Under the pieces are notes generated by a model, which did no database searches, was not told the origin of the DNA, and saw nothing but the letters and a program-made list of their open reading frames with translations. Of a stretch of DNA of 64,000 nucleotides, positions 25,256 to 37,050 are shown one piece after another (the first letter of the stretch is position 1; each line of letters begins with the position of its first letter). Location of the stretch: positions 9,816,501-9,880,500 of the forward strand of contig CM040107.1 of the NCBI GenBank assembly GCA_022496805.1. The letters run 5' to 3'. The position numbers were made by a program, and so were the translations under genes. Origin of the DNA: Pohlia nutans. Taxonomy: Eukaryota > Streptophyta > Bryopsida > Bryales > Mniaceae.

Positions 25256-25375
25256 TATGCCATTTGAACATAGTATGCCATTATAGTGTAGGTATGCCAT
25301 TTCAATACGGTATGCCATTAAAGTGTGGAGATGTACTCATGGAATTCTTCAACATCTCCACACTATAATGTTCCC
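25230..25375. repeat. GGTATGCCATT short repeats and a 13-bp-stem hairpin
   Basis: GGTATGCCATT or close variants occurs at about 25254, 25273, 25291 and 25311. Immediately after, AGTGTGGAGATGT (25322-25334) is the perfect complement of ACATCTCCACACT (25352-25364), with a 17-base loop. Confidence 0.6.
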
Positions 25376-27150
25376 CAAGAGGTTTCGACTCAATCCATGA
25401 CTGATGCCTGCCCGTATGTCAGGAAAATAACGAAGTACTATAATATCTAGAGAGACCATCAAAGGAAGTGGCTTGGAAATGAATTACATTGTAAACAGGT
25501 TTTCAAGAGATAAAGTTCATCGCAACGTAGAAAGACTGACAAGAGCGTTATTAGTGTACAAGACATAATTAGTATGTAATAGATTGGTAATGGTTTAAGC
25601 TATTCGAATCGTATTATTGGAAAGTTGAATTTAAAATTCCACAAAGTGAGCATGACGGCAATGCTTGACATCTTTTTAAATTCTTGTCATTCAAAGTAGA
25701 AGTACATGCTTGCAATATAGAATGATAGAATTATTAGTAAGTGATCATGATGATAGTTATTAGACATTAATATGGGAAGTAATGTTTATTCCATATATGC
25801 ATTGCAGTACATACGTGCTTGAATGATGACACATCTCCACATGAAATGAACCAAAAGATGTGGATTTATAAAGTCTTTCTCAGGCATGGGACATCTGAAT
25901 TGAACAAAATGATGTTATTCAGCGTGCAAAAGAAACTAATTTCATCACAGAACTAGAATAGCAGATATAATTGAATAGACATCCCAAAAAAACGACGGCG
26001 CACTCAAATTGTTTTATTAGAAATATCCTATCGTAAGTAATCACAGCTATATTGCCACAGTGTTTGAGAACAAAACATGTAGCTAGATCATCCATTCGTG
26101 ACTGAATTCAAAATAGAGAGGTGCTCGTTATACATTGATGGATGAAGTTTGGGTAGATGTATATAAGTGAACAAATCCAACGATAAAAGACTCATTAGGT
26201 GTTTCACTTCACATAATCAAATGTTGTTACTAGAAGAAGTTGATATGAGCTATTACACTCATTTGTGTAGTCCAGGTGGCACTGTGTTATGTTTATTTTC
26301 CTTTTAGTCTGATGCTCAAAGGAAGTTTTCCTTATCAGTCTGAGGGACCTAATAGACAAAAGAAGAAAAAGAAAAGAGGTCGCTTATTATTCTCCAGCAG
26401 GCTTGTACTACAACGCTCAAAGATGAGGGTGTCCAAACAAAAGTCTTGAGCAATGGATGTTCACAACTGCACGCCCATGGCAATAGACATTGGTGATGAT
26501 GATATAGCGAACTTGGCCTCTTCTCAAGATGTAGTAACATATAGCAACATGATTGACCATGGGGATTTGCAGCAAGAGACTGAAAGTGAGGATGCTCAGG
26601 GGTTGCAACATGTAAGTGATACATTGTATAACATGTTGTCCAAAGTGCACTTTGATTTGATGAGTCTTTAGAAAAATCAGACTACTTAGTTGTAAATGTC
26701 ACTGGCATAGTGTGTCATAACAGATCATCAGTGTAAATAGTATTGAATGTAACTGGTTTTGAGACGTGGTCACAAACATGGAACATAGACTTAGTGATCT
26801 ACTTAGCATCTATATTGAGGTGGCCACCAAGAACTGGAAGTAGTGTTGGTCCGTAGACCCAAATACTACCCCATGGTTTGGATCTACCATGTGCGATAGT
26901 CTTTGTATAATGATATGCCTTTTCATGGTATCACCACCTAACGCCCATAGTATTGCATATTTCTATACTAACCCATCACTTCTAGTAGTTTAATGTAATA
27001 TATGGTGAACTAGTTCGTTGAGCAGATTCCCTTAGGATGCTCATCCACAGAATTTGCCATTGTAATGTAGTAGGTAAGGATTAGGGTTTACAGAATCAGG
27101 TTCCCGAATTTGATGCAAGGTTCAAAACCTTGGATAAAATAAGGAGTTAG
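25376..27150. other. No supported gene
   Basis: AT-rich DNA with frequent stops on both strands. A 72-codon plus frame at 26453-26671 (MDVHNCTPMAIDIGDDDI) is acidic and could be an exon relic, but there is no splice or domain evidence. Confidence 0.3.
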
Positions 27151-27159
27151 GGCAACGAG

Positions 27160-27900
27160 CCCCTTAGTGCGCGCATCAGTTCTTGAAAGTGAGAGTCCAG
27201 ATTGCTCGATCCAGGCTTGCTCGTTCTTGCTCGAGTTAGGTTTCCTCTTTCTTGCTTGATCCAGGCTTGCTCAACTTCTTGCTCGTTCTTACTTGTTCTT
27301 GCACGATATTTCTCATTCCAGGGAACTCGTTCTTGCTAGATCCAAGGAGCTTGTTCTTACTCAATTGGTCCTCCCTCATCTAGATTGGCCACACACTTGC
27401 TCATTCTAGCTTTAGGGTTCTTGCTCGTTCAAGGTTCTCATGTGTACAGGTCCGGTTGGTGTACAGGGTATTTTGCGCGTACCAATTCGACCTCGCACAG
27501 TTTAGTTTTCACCTGTGGCCTTGGAGATGCCGCCACAAAGGGGGTGCGCGCCTCATGAAGTCGGAAATGGAATCGTCCCTGAAGCATGCTCCCAACCCGC
27601 CAACAATGGCGCAAATCTTTGGGTACGTCTCCTCGTCCTGGTCCTCTTTGTCGTGCTCGTCTTCTTGTAGTGCTCTTCTCTTCGTCCTGGCCCTCTTCTC
27701 GTGGTGCTCGTCTCCTCGTCCTGGCCCTCTTCTCGTGGAACCCTAAACCCTTGTCCTAGCCCTCTCTCGTGGTGCTTGTCTTCTCGTCGTGCTCGTCTTC
27801 TCGTGGTGCTTTTCATTGTGCTAGACCTTTTCTCGTGGTGCTTGTCTCGTGGTGCTCGTCTTCTCGTATTGGTCTGCCGACTTGATCAAGCCCGCCCACG
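27160..27900. repeat. CTTGCTCGTTC and CTCGTSGTGCTCGTC short-period repeats
   Basis: 27190-27440 repeats GCTTGCTCGTTCTTGCTCGAT at irregular 25-50 base spacing; 27630-27880 repeats TCTCGTGGTGCTCGTCTTC. Frames through it on both strands are translated repeat (Arg-rich or Ser/Leu-rich) and are not genes. Confidence 0.55.
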
Positions 27901-28660
27901 CATAGACTGGCCTTGGGACCCACAGTTGTGTTGGTTGTGTGGGCTTTAATCATGTGTTCATGATGCTCGTGATATCTACGCCATGATGTGCGCCATGATG
28001 CTCATTATATTTCTTGCCATGTTGATCAAGTCCGCGCAGACATGGAATGGCCTTGCGACCGACACCCCAAGCTCTCGTGTTTGCTTTGATCAAATCTCTA
28101 CAATTTGGGTGACCGTGCGCTTGATGTTTATGATGCCTGGCTTAATGATGATGTTCTTCTTTTTCACTATGCTCGTAATGTTCATCATGTGCGTAATTCT
28201 TGACGTGTTGCTCGTGATATCACCGAGATCAAGCCACTGTCTTACGGGAATGGCATCGGGACCGACACCCTAGATTCCCATGAAGGTTTTGATCAACGTT
28301 TCCTACTTGTTTGCCATTAGAATGATTGTTTTACTTTTGTGCTTTGGTGTTTTTTGCTGTAACTTGTACTGGTCTTTAAGATTCATCATCCATAGTCACT
28401 TGTCGTGGAGATCAAACCCAATCTCTGTAGGAGTGGTCTCGGGACCAATACTCCAAATTTTAAAGAATGTTTTGATCTACACGTTGTACGAAGTCTTTGA
28501 TGTTTTTGTGCACTGCGTCGTGATGTTTAGCAATGTGTGCTACTTTGACCTTTGAGCTAATGGTGTTTGTGTTCGTGTTAGGTACTTTAGTGGAAGTTCC
28601 ATTTTTGTCACGAAATGGCACTAGTTATGTCTTTTGGGAGATCAAATCCATGCATGAATG
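27875..28660. repeat. Degenerate 145-230 bp tandem repeat around GATCAA...GGGACCGACACCC
   Basis: The ordered phrases GAGATCAARYC, then GAATGGCMTYGSGACCGACACCC, then TTTTGATCAA recur starting at about 27884, 28024, 28226, 28410 and 28640. The units are diverged and non-coding. Confidence 0.45.
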
Positions 28661-28779
28661 GAAGAGCAGGGTTGTTCGGAACACTAGCACGCGGACATCC
28701 GGCAGACACAGACGTACTATCTCAGCATCCGATGACTTTGAAAAATAGTTTATTTATGCCCCAATGGACGGTTTAGGGT

Positions 28780-29200
28780 GCGGATTTACCACATCGGACG
28801 GCTGTCCGCGATTTCAAATGGCGGACGGCAGACAAATGATGTCCGACGGCGTGGCCACGTCGAACGGACGGAGAGGTCGGACGGCCAAGTCGCACGGCCA
28901 GGTCGACCGCCCGCATCGCACGGCCAGGGTGGACGGCGGACTTTTTTTTTTCACGTAAGACAACATCTACAAGATTGTGAGTCCCATCCTCGTTTTTGTC
29001 TAATTTAAATGAACTAAAATCAGCAAAATTTACAAATTAGGTAGCTCAATCTATGGGTTGCACTGGTTTAGTGTAACTCGGACGGGCGATTGGGTGCTCG
29101 ATCGGACGGGCGAGCGGCTGCCTGATCGAGCGATTGGGAATGTGCCGGATCGGACGGGTGAGCGGGTGCCCGATCGGACAGTCCAGTGGACGTCCGATCA
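28780..29200. repeat. CGGACGG / GATCGGACGGGCGAGCGG GC-rich repeat
   Basis: Two clusters, 28780-28940 (CGGACGGC, TCGCACGGCCAG) and 29080-29200 (GATCGGACGGGYGAGCGGSTGCC), are rich in short inverted CGGACGG/CCGTCCG words. Frames on both strands are compositional. Confidence 0.45.
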
Positions 29201-29829
29201 GAGTTTTAGACTCTATCCATACGATTACATCCATGATTGGTATTCCCAACAATTTTGTATAATATCTGAATCGGGAGATTCAAAATTATTTTGTAATTCA
29301 GTTACGAATAAAATATTGGCAATCTACGGATTAAATTCTTTGTGATTGGTTGAAATGTAATACTCTTTGTGTAGTGATTTTTGGAGTTTTTGGGTTGCTT
29401 AATTTTATGACTTGACTTTATTTAAAGAACTTTTACACTGAAATCTTAAAAAATTTGGGTGAATCACTACAACATGAAATGAGGCATAAATTTTTTACAA
29501 ATCATCCCCATTGTATTCGGATCACATATGTACGAAGCTAACTTTCCATCGAATTTACAATAAAAAATCCACACTACAAAAGTGCATGACAGACGAGAAA
29601 TTTCAGATGAAATCTGTATATCGTCCAAAAAATGGACGCTTAGGCAGTTAGGGGTTAAGGTGCCGATTCAACAATCTTTTCAAAGATTTGTTTACAAATG
29701 GTTAATGGAAAACATGAATGGAGTTGATGTACAAAGCAAAGTTGTAAACGTGAATGTGAAGATAACACTTGTACGGTTGGATTCATCAGTCCACAGTGTC
29801 GTATGTTTAATACAAACAGTCAACACAAA

Positions 29830-30240
29830 TCCACAAATTGCAAATCCTAGTCAAAAACTATAAAGGTAGCAAAATCCCAATAACATATGGAAAAGTATTT
29901 TTCGAAAATATTAAAAAAATTTAAGGGTGCTTCCAATGATGTTAGGCACCTATTTGTGCAAAAAAATTCCAAAATGGAGTCCCGGGATTCATGGCTGCAT
30001 TTTCTACAAATTGCAAATCCTAGTCAAAAACCATAGAGTTAGCAAAATTCCAATAACATATGGAAGAACATTTTTTAGAAATATAAAAAAATAGAGGGTG
30101 TTTCTTATAATGTTCAACACCCATCTGTGCAAAAAATTCCAAAATGGAGTCCCTAGACTCATGGCTGCAAAACCGACTAAAATCACTAAACATAGAGATA
30201 GCAAAATCCCAAAAACATATAGAAAATTATTTTTCATAAA
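29830..30240. repeat. 173-bp tandem repeat, about 2.4 copies
   Basis: ACAAATTGCAAATCCTAGTC starts at 29833 and again at 30006; both are followed by AGCAAAATYCCAATAACATA, AAATTCCAAAATGGAGTCCC and TCATGGCTGCA. A third partial unit runs to about 30240. The sequence between 29200 and 29830 shows no supported gene; a CACTACAA word at about 29465 and another at 29574 might be old CACTA termini but lack partners. Confidence 0.7.
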
Positions 30241-30554
30241 AATAAAAAGAAAAAATGTTTAATTCTGATAATCAATAGAGGTCCAGGTGTTCTATACATA
30301 AGCACACAGCAATAGCTACAGAACAATTCAATATTGTTACTACTACTCTAAACTCTAAACCGCTATATCACTATATTAAACTAAAAACTACTATATTTCG
30401 CCTATTACACATGTCTAAAATGCTTTTACGAAACTGTCATTTGTATGTGCCTCTCAAACGTGTCACTATATGAGTTAAACCTCCAGCTCTTTCTCTATCG
30501 AGGCGGCACAATCGATTCAAATAGCTCTCGAACACGTCCGGTAAATCAACACAT

Positions 30555-31032
30555 ATTACGTTATGATGGGGAAATTCATATTTATTTATCAAAAACTCCA
30601 TCGACCTTAATTCCAACATCAAAAGTTAACAAAAAGTTGGTGTTCGAGAGCTAAAGTGCATATCAAATATGCATTTGCAACCATCAGACCACTTCCACAA
30701 AACCAAATTTGCACAAACAGCTCAATTAAACAAAAAAATCGATTAAAATGGGAGTCAATCAAAACTCCAGAATAACCAATTATCCCAATACTTAGGGTTT
30801 TTAAGGCACACCATTCCAAGTAATTGCTACAATCAGCCGCTATTAATGAATGGAAAAGAGGGCTTCTACATGCAATTCTAAGAAGATATCATCGGCTGAG
30901 AAGGGTGCAACCAAGTGAATAACAATGATTTTGGAGATTTGCTCATTTAGCTCGACTAGAGCTAAATTGCAAAACCTGGTAATATAAACTAGTAACTGTC
31001 GTACTACTCGTCTTCCGTGTTAAATCGCTCAA
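30555..31032. repeat. Conserved 3' flank of the DUF7869 element, copy 2
   Basis: Closely matches 11337-11793 along its full length (see that entry). It ends with a palindromic TTTAGCTCGACTAGAGCTAAA-type unit at 30947-30967, which is decayed to GCTTGACTAGAGAAAAA in copy 1. In copy 1 the flank abuts the coding region; here about 900 bases, including a SINE, lie between. Confidence 0.7.
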
Positions 31033-31315
31033 TAAACATAATATTCATTAAAATGAGAGAATTGGGACCTCTCAAAATCATCTCTCTCATTTTCAAGGGG
31101 GAGGATTGAATCTAAATGGGTTGTCAATTTAGGTGGATAGTTAGAACATATATCCTATGGAAGTTGGAATTTCCATTAAAACGAGAGTTACCGATAGAAT
31201 AATCGGTCCTAGTTGAAAGGAGGAGTTTCCATTTAAATGAGAGTCATGAAAAGAACGGTCGATTCGACACTAATATAGTACCATTTTAAATAAAAATAAT
31301 GCTTATGTATAAGGG
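31033..31315. other. Spacer between the 3' flank repeat and the SINE
   Basis: Contains repeated ATTAAAATGAGAG / CATTTAAATGAGAGT phrases (31050, 31175, 31235), a short degenerate repeat. No gene. Confidence 0.3.
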
Positions 31316-31321
31316 AGTGGT

Positions 31322-31547
31322 TTCTCATCTCCTGGACACCAAGTCATGAGCTCAATGGTTGGTTGTGAGTGGGTGTTTATCTCATATAGGTGGTCCGGGT
31401 TCGATTCCCGTTGAATTCGTTTGAGCGGATATGAGATATGCATGACTTGGTACTGCTAAGTGAGCCTCGGCAGGCAGGAAATTTGTAACAACCAACCAGC
31501 CCCGTACCCTAAACTGTGACTAGTGTTTAACGCGCTAACAAAAAAAC
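31322..31547 (+). mobile_element. tRNA-derived SINE
   Basis: An A-box-like TGAGCTCAATGG (31347-31358) and a perfect B box GGTTCGATTCC (31398-31408) are spaced 51 bases apart, as in a tRNA-type RNA polymerase III promoter. A ~130-bp unrelated body follows, ending in an A-rich tail (CTAACAAAAAAAC, to 31547). AGTGGT precedes (31316-31321) and follows (31548-31553), a plausible short target duplication. The head does not fold into a functional tRNA: there is no matching acceptor stem around it. The source tRNA cannot be named. Confidence 0.75.
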
Positions 31548-31947
31548 AGTGGTCTTAACCACTAAACCTTTTATATATACTTGTTTTTAAAACCAAACAC
31601 ATGCAGTTAATCTTTTAAGGAAAACGGATCAAATATACAAAGAAGTAAACGTACAATGTAATAGTAAATATATTAATAAAATATAAATATTGCACTTGCA
31701 ATACGTTTTTTTTTCCGAAATCAAAACTCTTAGTCTTTGAAATGGAAACCTTCAACTTCAAAGTGATACACGCAAATATAAATTGAGAATTAAGACAAAA
31801 GAAATCTACGTCTAATGAACTAGTCATAGTATAGACTCTATATCGCTTGCATCAAAGCGCAAATTATCACAATAATAGTCAAATACACACTATCACATAG
31901 ACGTAGCAAGCAAGCCATACTCTCCATCGCCTCCAATCAACAGCGGC

Positions 31948-34788
31948 TTATGTAGAATTATACAAAGCCAAACTTTGGTTAATGACTTCGATCTGAGCTG
32001 ATGGAATTTTGATCATGCACTCGACAGTACCTCGTTTGATCCTAGACTTCCATGCTGTCATCAAAGCATTTGTCTCTTCCCAAAGTGGAGGTTCGGTATC
32101 ATCAACCTTCCAACCCAAACCTCTCGAGGTATCCCATCCAGTGTAGTAGTCCTGGACATTTTGATCCCTTGATGTTGGACGAAAGTACTGAATGAGGACA
32201 CAGTTTGGTCTTTCTGCGTTACAGTTAGGATCAGACAACGCCCTCGCAATCCAAACTGGCTGAGTGTCACCATCTGCTGGTCGGATTGCAAGGAAGTAGC
32301 CTTCGTAAAGGTCTTGACCCACCCTGAATGATGGCAATGGACGACCCCGCATCTGCCCAACGTAAATGTCATCCTCTGCAAACTCTTTCCGAATGTCACC
32401 GTCCTCTGCGTATTGATCCTCCACAATCGCTTCAACCCGAGATGTGGGCCAGAAGCCATCTTTCAAAACATTGGACGGTTGCGGAGGCTCTTGAAGCGCT
32501 ACTTTCACAGCCCGCCAATAATGAATCAAGTGCTCATAGCGTCTTCTGAATTCCCCGGTGAGGTCCTCATTGCACAAATTCTCCCAGTATTTGATAAATC
32601 CAGATATACCTTTGGAAATGTCTTCCACATTTCTCATCGGACGCTGCTCAACAGGAATTGGCACACCGCGGGGCCACAAACTCCTACCTTCGGAATCCTC
32701 CTTCCACAATTTGATCCCTCCACCTTCTTTGGGCAACCAGTCTACGTCCGTGCAGAAAATCTTGTACTTCATCACCGGACAACCAGTTGAGTCAAGGTAG
32801 AACTTGAACTGTTGTGCCTTGGTGTGCCCTACGAGTGCTTCATCTCCTTCCAGAATACTGCCTTCGATGAATCCTTTGAAATCGGGCACTTCTTCGACAA
32901 GGTGTGGGATAGTGGGGATAGATTCTACATCCATGAAGGACTTCATGAGCAAAGGAATCGTAGGAAAGTTGTCCTTCCGCAGCAACATGCTCCACCTTCC
33001 AAACAACGCATCGATGTCATCGTGGGTGTGACCCACTAGCATAAAAGTAACATAATCTTCACGACATATTTTTTTTGCAATGAGGAGAGACCAAAAACAA
33101 AAAACATATCTATTCTTGTTGTCCCCGGTAGCATTGTCCATGTGCACATGGAGAACGGGCGGCAAAGGAGTCGCTAGAGGAGAGGTTCCAGCGGTAGGAC
33201 GCAACGATGGTTGACAAGTCTCTGCCCCCTTAAGCACAGCATCAAACAATGGAGATGACCTTGATCCCACAAACAATTCCCCAGATGCAAACTTAGGAGG
33301 CAACTCTAGATCCCGCAACAACTTGGCCATTGAGCCGATACTGTAATTGGAATCGTGCGAGAATAGATCCAGACCGTAATGCGCATAGCGCACATCGCCG
33401 TGGCCATGTGCAAGCATACCAGTAACGGAAACGGGCAACTTCACAAGGCCATCAATCTCTTTGCTTTTGTGGGAGAAAACCGGAGAAGCTGTTTTCGTGT
33501 GGTCCATCTTGTCATGCATGATCGTGAGACACTCGTGGGGGAAGTCTCTAGATCGGGCGCAGTTGGTGTAATAGTACTCTTGGTGCGCACGTGCAAGAGC
33601 CAGATGCTTGTCTAGTCTCTTAGCCCAAAGCAATGCTTGCTGGGATCCAGCTATTGATCCCCTCCTACGAGAATGATATTTGTCGCACGTTGCGCACCGA
33701 GCGAAATTGTCACCTGGTTTGTTTGCGCCGAACTCACTGAAGGTGGATGTCCTAATCTTGCTCAAGTTTGAAGGCAAGACATCTTTCAACCCAAACGCTG
33801 CATTCACCCTGTTCAGTTCGGGAATGGTGTCTTTCCACTGAAAGGTTGCCGGCAGAATCATGGAAACAACCTTCTCCCCGGATTTGAGCGTCCTCGTGCG
33901 GTGGGGCATGTGGTCCGCGGATTTCTCTAGAATACATCGCAGCGTTGCAGTGGCTTGAACATTGTGATAACGAGGCTTCCTAGTTCCCGTATTTCCGTGT
34001 GGATGCGCTTGCTGCCCTTGCACCGCGTATGCTTGGTAATGATAGAATGTTGCTTCGAGGACACCTGCAATATGCATCCATGCTCGCACGCAAGCATCAA
34101 TACCTTCGATAGTCACCACCCTCCGGTTTTGAGAATCATGGTGAATCTGCCTGTGGATGTCCATATTCACGTGGAATCTGAACTGGAAAGGGGTGCCTTG
34201 ATACATACGTTCGCGGAAGGCACGAATCTTATCTCTCAGAAAGGGTTGAACGCAATTTTTGCTGCAACAGACTTCGCTCGAGACGAAGTTGATAGAGTCT
34301 TGAGTTAGGAGTTGCTGCGATTTGACGGAAGTCTCCTAGGGCGGATTCCTCACTGTACTGGTATATCTTGACGACCTAACGGAAGAGGGCTGCGTGAGAC
34401 TAGCTTGGCGACGGTTGTAGTTGTCGCGAAGTTCATGATCATAGAGGCTTGCTCCATTGATATGGACAAGCCGAATCGGCCAAGCCCGCAACGAGTACCT
34501 CGACTCGTAGGGGATGTCAACCTCGGAGTGACTGCGGACTATGTGAACAGCAACGTGAGTGTCTCCAAGTGGTCCGTCCGCACCGAGGACAAGGTCTGAG
34601 CTGACACTATGACAAGTTCCGTCCCCAATATGCAAGCCGTCGTCATCAAACAAAGCTACAAACTGAGTATTCCACTGACGTCGCGGAATGCCTTCACAAT
34701 CCGGAACCTCGACGTCCAGTGTGTGTTGGGCCTCAGCTTCATGGTCGGAAGAGTCGACTCCATGAATCAGCATACGAGCAGGGTTCAT
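31948..34788 (-). CDS. DUF7869-family transposase-like protein, one in-frame TAG
   Basis: From the ATG at 34788 the frame runs 946 codons to TAA at 31948, broken only by TAG at codon 151 (complement of 34336-34338); from the next Met (34206) it is open for 752 residues. Features: CCSKNC near residue 174; CATCDKYHSRR near 365; HDKMDHTK near 425; HVHMDNATGDNKNRYVF near 551; VGHTHDDIDALFGRW near 590; C-terminal SFRVGQDLYEGYFLAIRPAD segment with a chromatin-reader-like Tyr/Trp pattern. D-x-x-D, then M-D-N-x-T-x-x-N-K-N, then V-G-H-T-H-D-D-I-D is the DUF7869 signature in plant and algal genomes; spaced Asp residues suggest an RNase H-like (DDE-type) fold, which is inference. A truncated second copy with the same 3' flank lies at 11.3-12.6 kb, supporting mobility. 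Palindromes fill both its 5' side and the flank beyond its 3' end. Confidence 0.7.
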
Positions 34789-35010
34789 GGCAGTAGTAGA
34801 GGAAGTGAGGATACCTGAACGATTGCATGCCTTAATGTTAGAATATAGTACAGTGAAGATGACATTCCCATATGTAGGATTATCTCGGGGCGAGCTCAAT
34901 CACAAGAGGAAATCGGAAGATGTACATACGGAACAAGACGCATTCGAAAATTATAGTGTGGATAATCTTGGAGTCCCAAGCGTAACGCTATGGTTAGTCT
35001 TCAGATGTCG

Positions 35011-35934
35011 TTTAGGTGGAATCGATCTCATTTGTCTTGATTATGTCTCAGTTTGGGTCTGCCCGACCTAAATTGTATCGATCAAGAAATGTCGAGACAT
35101 TGATTCCAACATCACATCAATTTAGGTCGGACCGAGCTAACTTCATCTTCAGAATCTCCTCCACCATCCGCTCACTTCATGTACGTACGCGGAAGGGTAC
35201 CTCAGTTGAGGTGGCTACTAGATGATTTCAAATTTAAGGGTGAGAAATATGACAGATTGTTAGGTTGCCAACAGAAGATCATCGGGCAGGGATGTTTAGG
35301 TCGTTTCGACCTAAATGATGTAAACCATGTGGAATGAAATGCACCGTCTCGAATGATGTAGACCATCTGCAATGGAATCTAAGCGTCCACTAGTAGAAAT
35401 CTTGTCTTATGTGACAAGTCTTTAATGACTCAATGTCGGGAATGACAAGTCCGTAATGACACAAAGTGTCCACTTTGTGTCATTACGGACATGTCATTCC
35501 CAACATTGAGTCATTAAGACTTGTCACATAAGACAAGATTTCTACTAGTAGTCCTCGCGATTTAGCTCGCCTCGAGCTAAATTGAGGAGAACAGACGGCA
35601 TGGAATACAATATACAATGCTTACAGAAGGACGGGGCTCTATATACATTAGATGCGATGGACCTCAATCTGTATTACCACATTACGTGACGATGCAGTGC
35701 ATCTCTACCCGAAATGATTACACCAGAAGAGTCCAAGTGAGTACTCCAGTACTTGTATAATTTAGGTTGAGTCGAGCTAAACTAGAAGGTGGATCAGAGC
35801 TCCCGTAAACGGGTATAAGGAGGCAAGGCTGGTAAAGTTTAGGTCGAGTCGACCTAAACTAGAAGGTGAATCAGAGCCTCAGTACACGTCTTCGCAAAGT
35901 AAACGTTGGTGCAATTCAGGTAGTGTCGATTTAA
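35011..35934. promoter_or_regulatory. Palindrome field 1, 5' of the DUF7869 gene
   Basis: Units of the 21-bp palindrome (arms TTTAGGTCG and CGACCTAAA, 3-base centre) lie at 35011 (decayed), 35121, 35295 (perfect), 35561 (perfect, AGCTCG variant), 35761, 35838 and 35914 (decayed). The surrounding DNA is unrelated between units. The field begins about 220 bases upstream of the DUF7869 start codon, so it occupies promoter or 5'-UTR/intron space. A protein-binding role is inference. Confidence 0.6.
35388..35550. mobile_element. 163-bp foldback CACTA-type MITE with GTC target duplication
   Basis: The sequence is almost one perfect hairpin: 35389-35467 pairs with 35472-35549 around TGTCCA. Its left end CACTAGTAGAAATC and right end (TACTAGTAGAAATC in complement) match at 13 of 14 bases, and GTC flanks both sides (35385-35387, 35551-35553). 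The near identity of the arms points to recent insertion. It sits inside palindrome field 1 and next to the unit at 35561. Confidence 0.8.
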
Positions 35935-35936
35935 AC

Positions 35937-36274
35937 GCCAATGCGTTCAATTTATATATTAGAGTTGTATGATGCAGTTTTTTGGTTTGACTTTTTTGTA
36001 CAAAGTCTAGGGTTCATGATGCACATAGTTACTCAATTAACCAATTGAGAAACTTGTTTTTTTTGTGTTCACTATCATCAAAATATTGTCAATTTTATGA
36101 AAGTCGGTGTAATTTCTGGCAGTTTTGAATTTTTTGATGATATGGAAAATAATATGTTTTTTAATTTTGATTTGTAGGATTCATTGTGTGCGTCATAAAT
36201 TCTAGTTTTCGTACAAAAATCCTAAACCAAAAACTACATCGTATAGCTCCAATATATAAATTGAACGCATTGGC
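35937..36274. mobile_element. 338-bp foldback element
   Basis: GCCAATGCGTTCAATTTATA at 35937 is inverted at 36255-36274, and the arms continue for about 100 bases with moderate divergence (TATATTRGAG, GATGYAGTTTTTTGG, TTTTTGTAC, YATGAYGCACAYA). No clear target duplication was found, so the superfamily is unknown. Confidence 0.6.
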
Positions 36275-36279
36275 CTATT

Positions 36280-36799
36280 CAACAACTATTCCAAATAGTG
36301 AATTAATTAAGATGTAACAATGGTCATATTGCAACCTATGCTCTCTATACAATGGCCAATGCAGTCCCAAACTCTCAAATCCAAAAAAAAATTCAAATAT
36401 CGTGAAAACCAACATCATTTGCATGTTTGTCAAATTGTCGATATTTTAAATTCTATCGATGTCAGCTTCCTTCAAGTTTTGCGTACAATAGTCTAAAACG
36501 ATGTATACCAACATGCCAAGGCACAAAAAGTTTTATTGAAGCTATGAGAAAAAATTCACAAAATTTAAAGTACTTTCAACTTGTAGCGCACAAAACCGAG
36601 TTTTAGACATGGCTAACTTTGAAATTCATTTTCTTTCAAATCACAATTGAGTTTCTCTTCAAACTTTGGTAGTAATGTGTTATATGTCGCACACTACAAC
36701 TTTTGCAAATTCACTTTTGGACTTTGTCCATTGATGCTCATGATATGGTTGTTTGAATGGAAAAGTTTCAAATCAATACTCAGTTTTGTTTGTGAGTGT

Positions 36800-36800
<1 letters not shown>
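36280..36800. other. No gene seen
   Basis: AT-rich, multiple stops in all frames, no repeats recognised. Confidence 0.3.

Positions 36801-37049
<249 letters not shown>

Positions 37050-37050
<1 letters not shown>

Noticed and set aside
31340..31412. Functional tRNA gene
   Set aside because: B box is perfect but there is no acceptor stem pairing and the D and anticodon arms do not fold; better explained as a SINE head.
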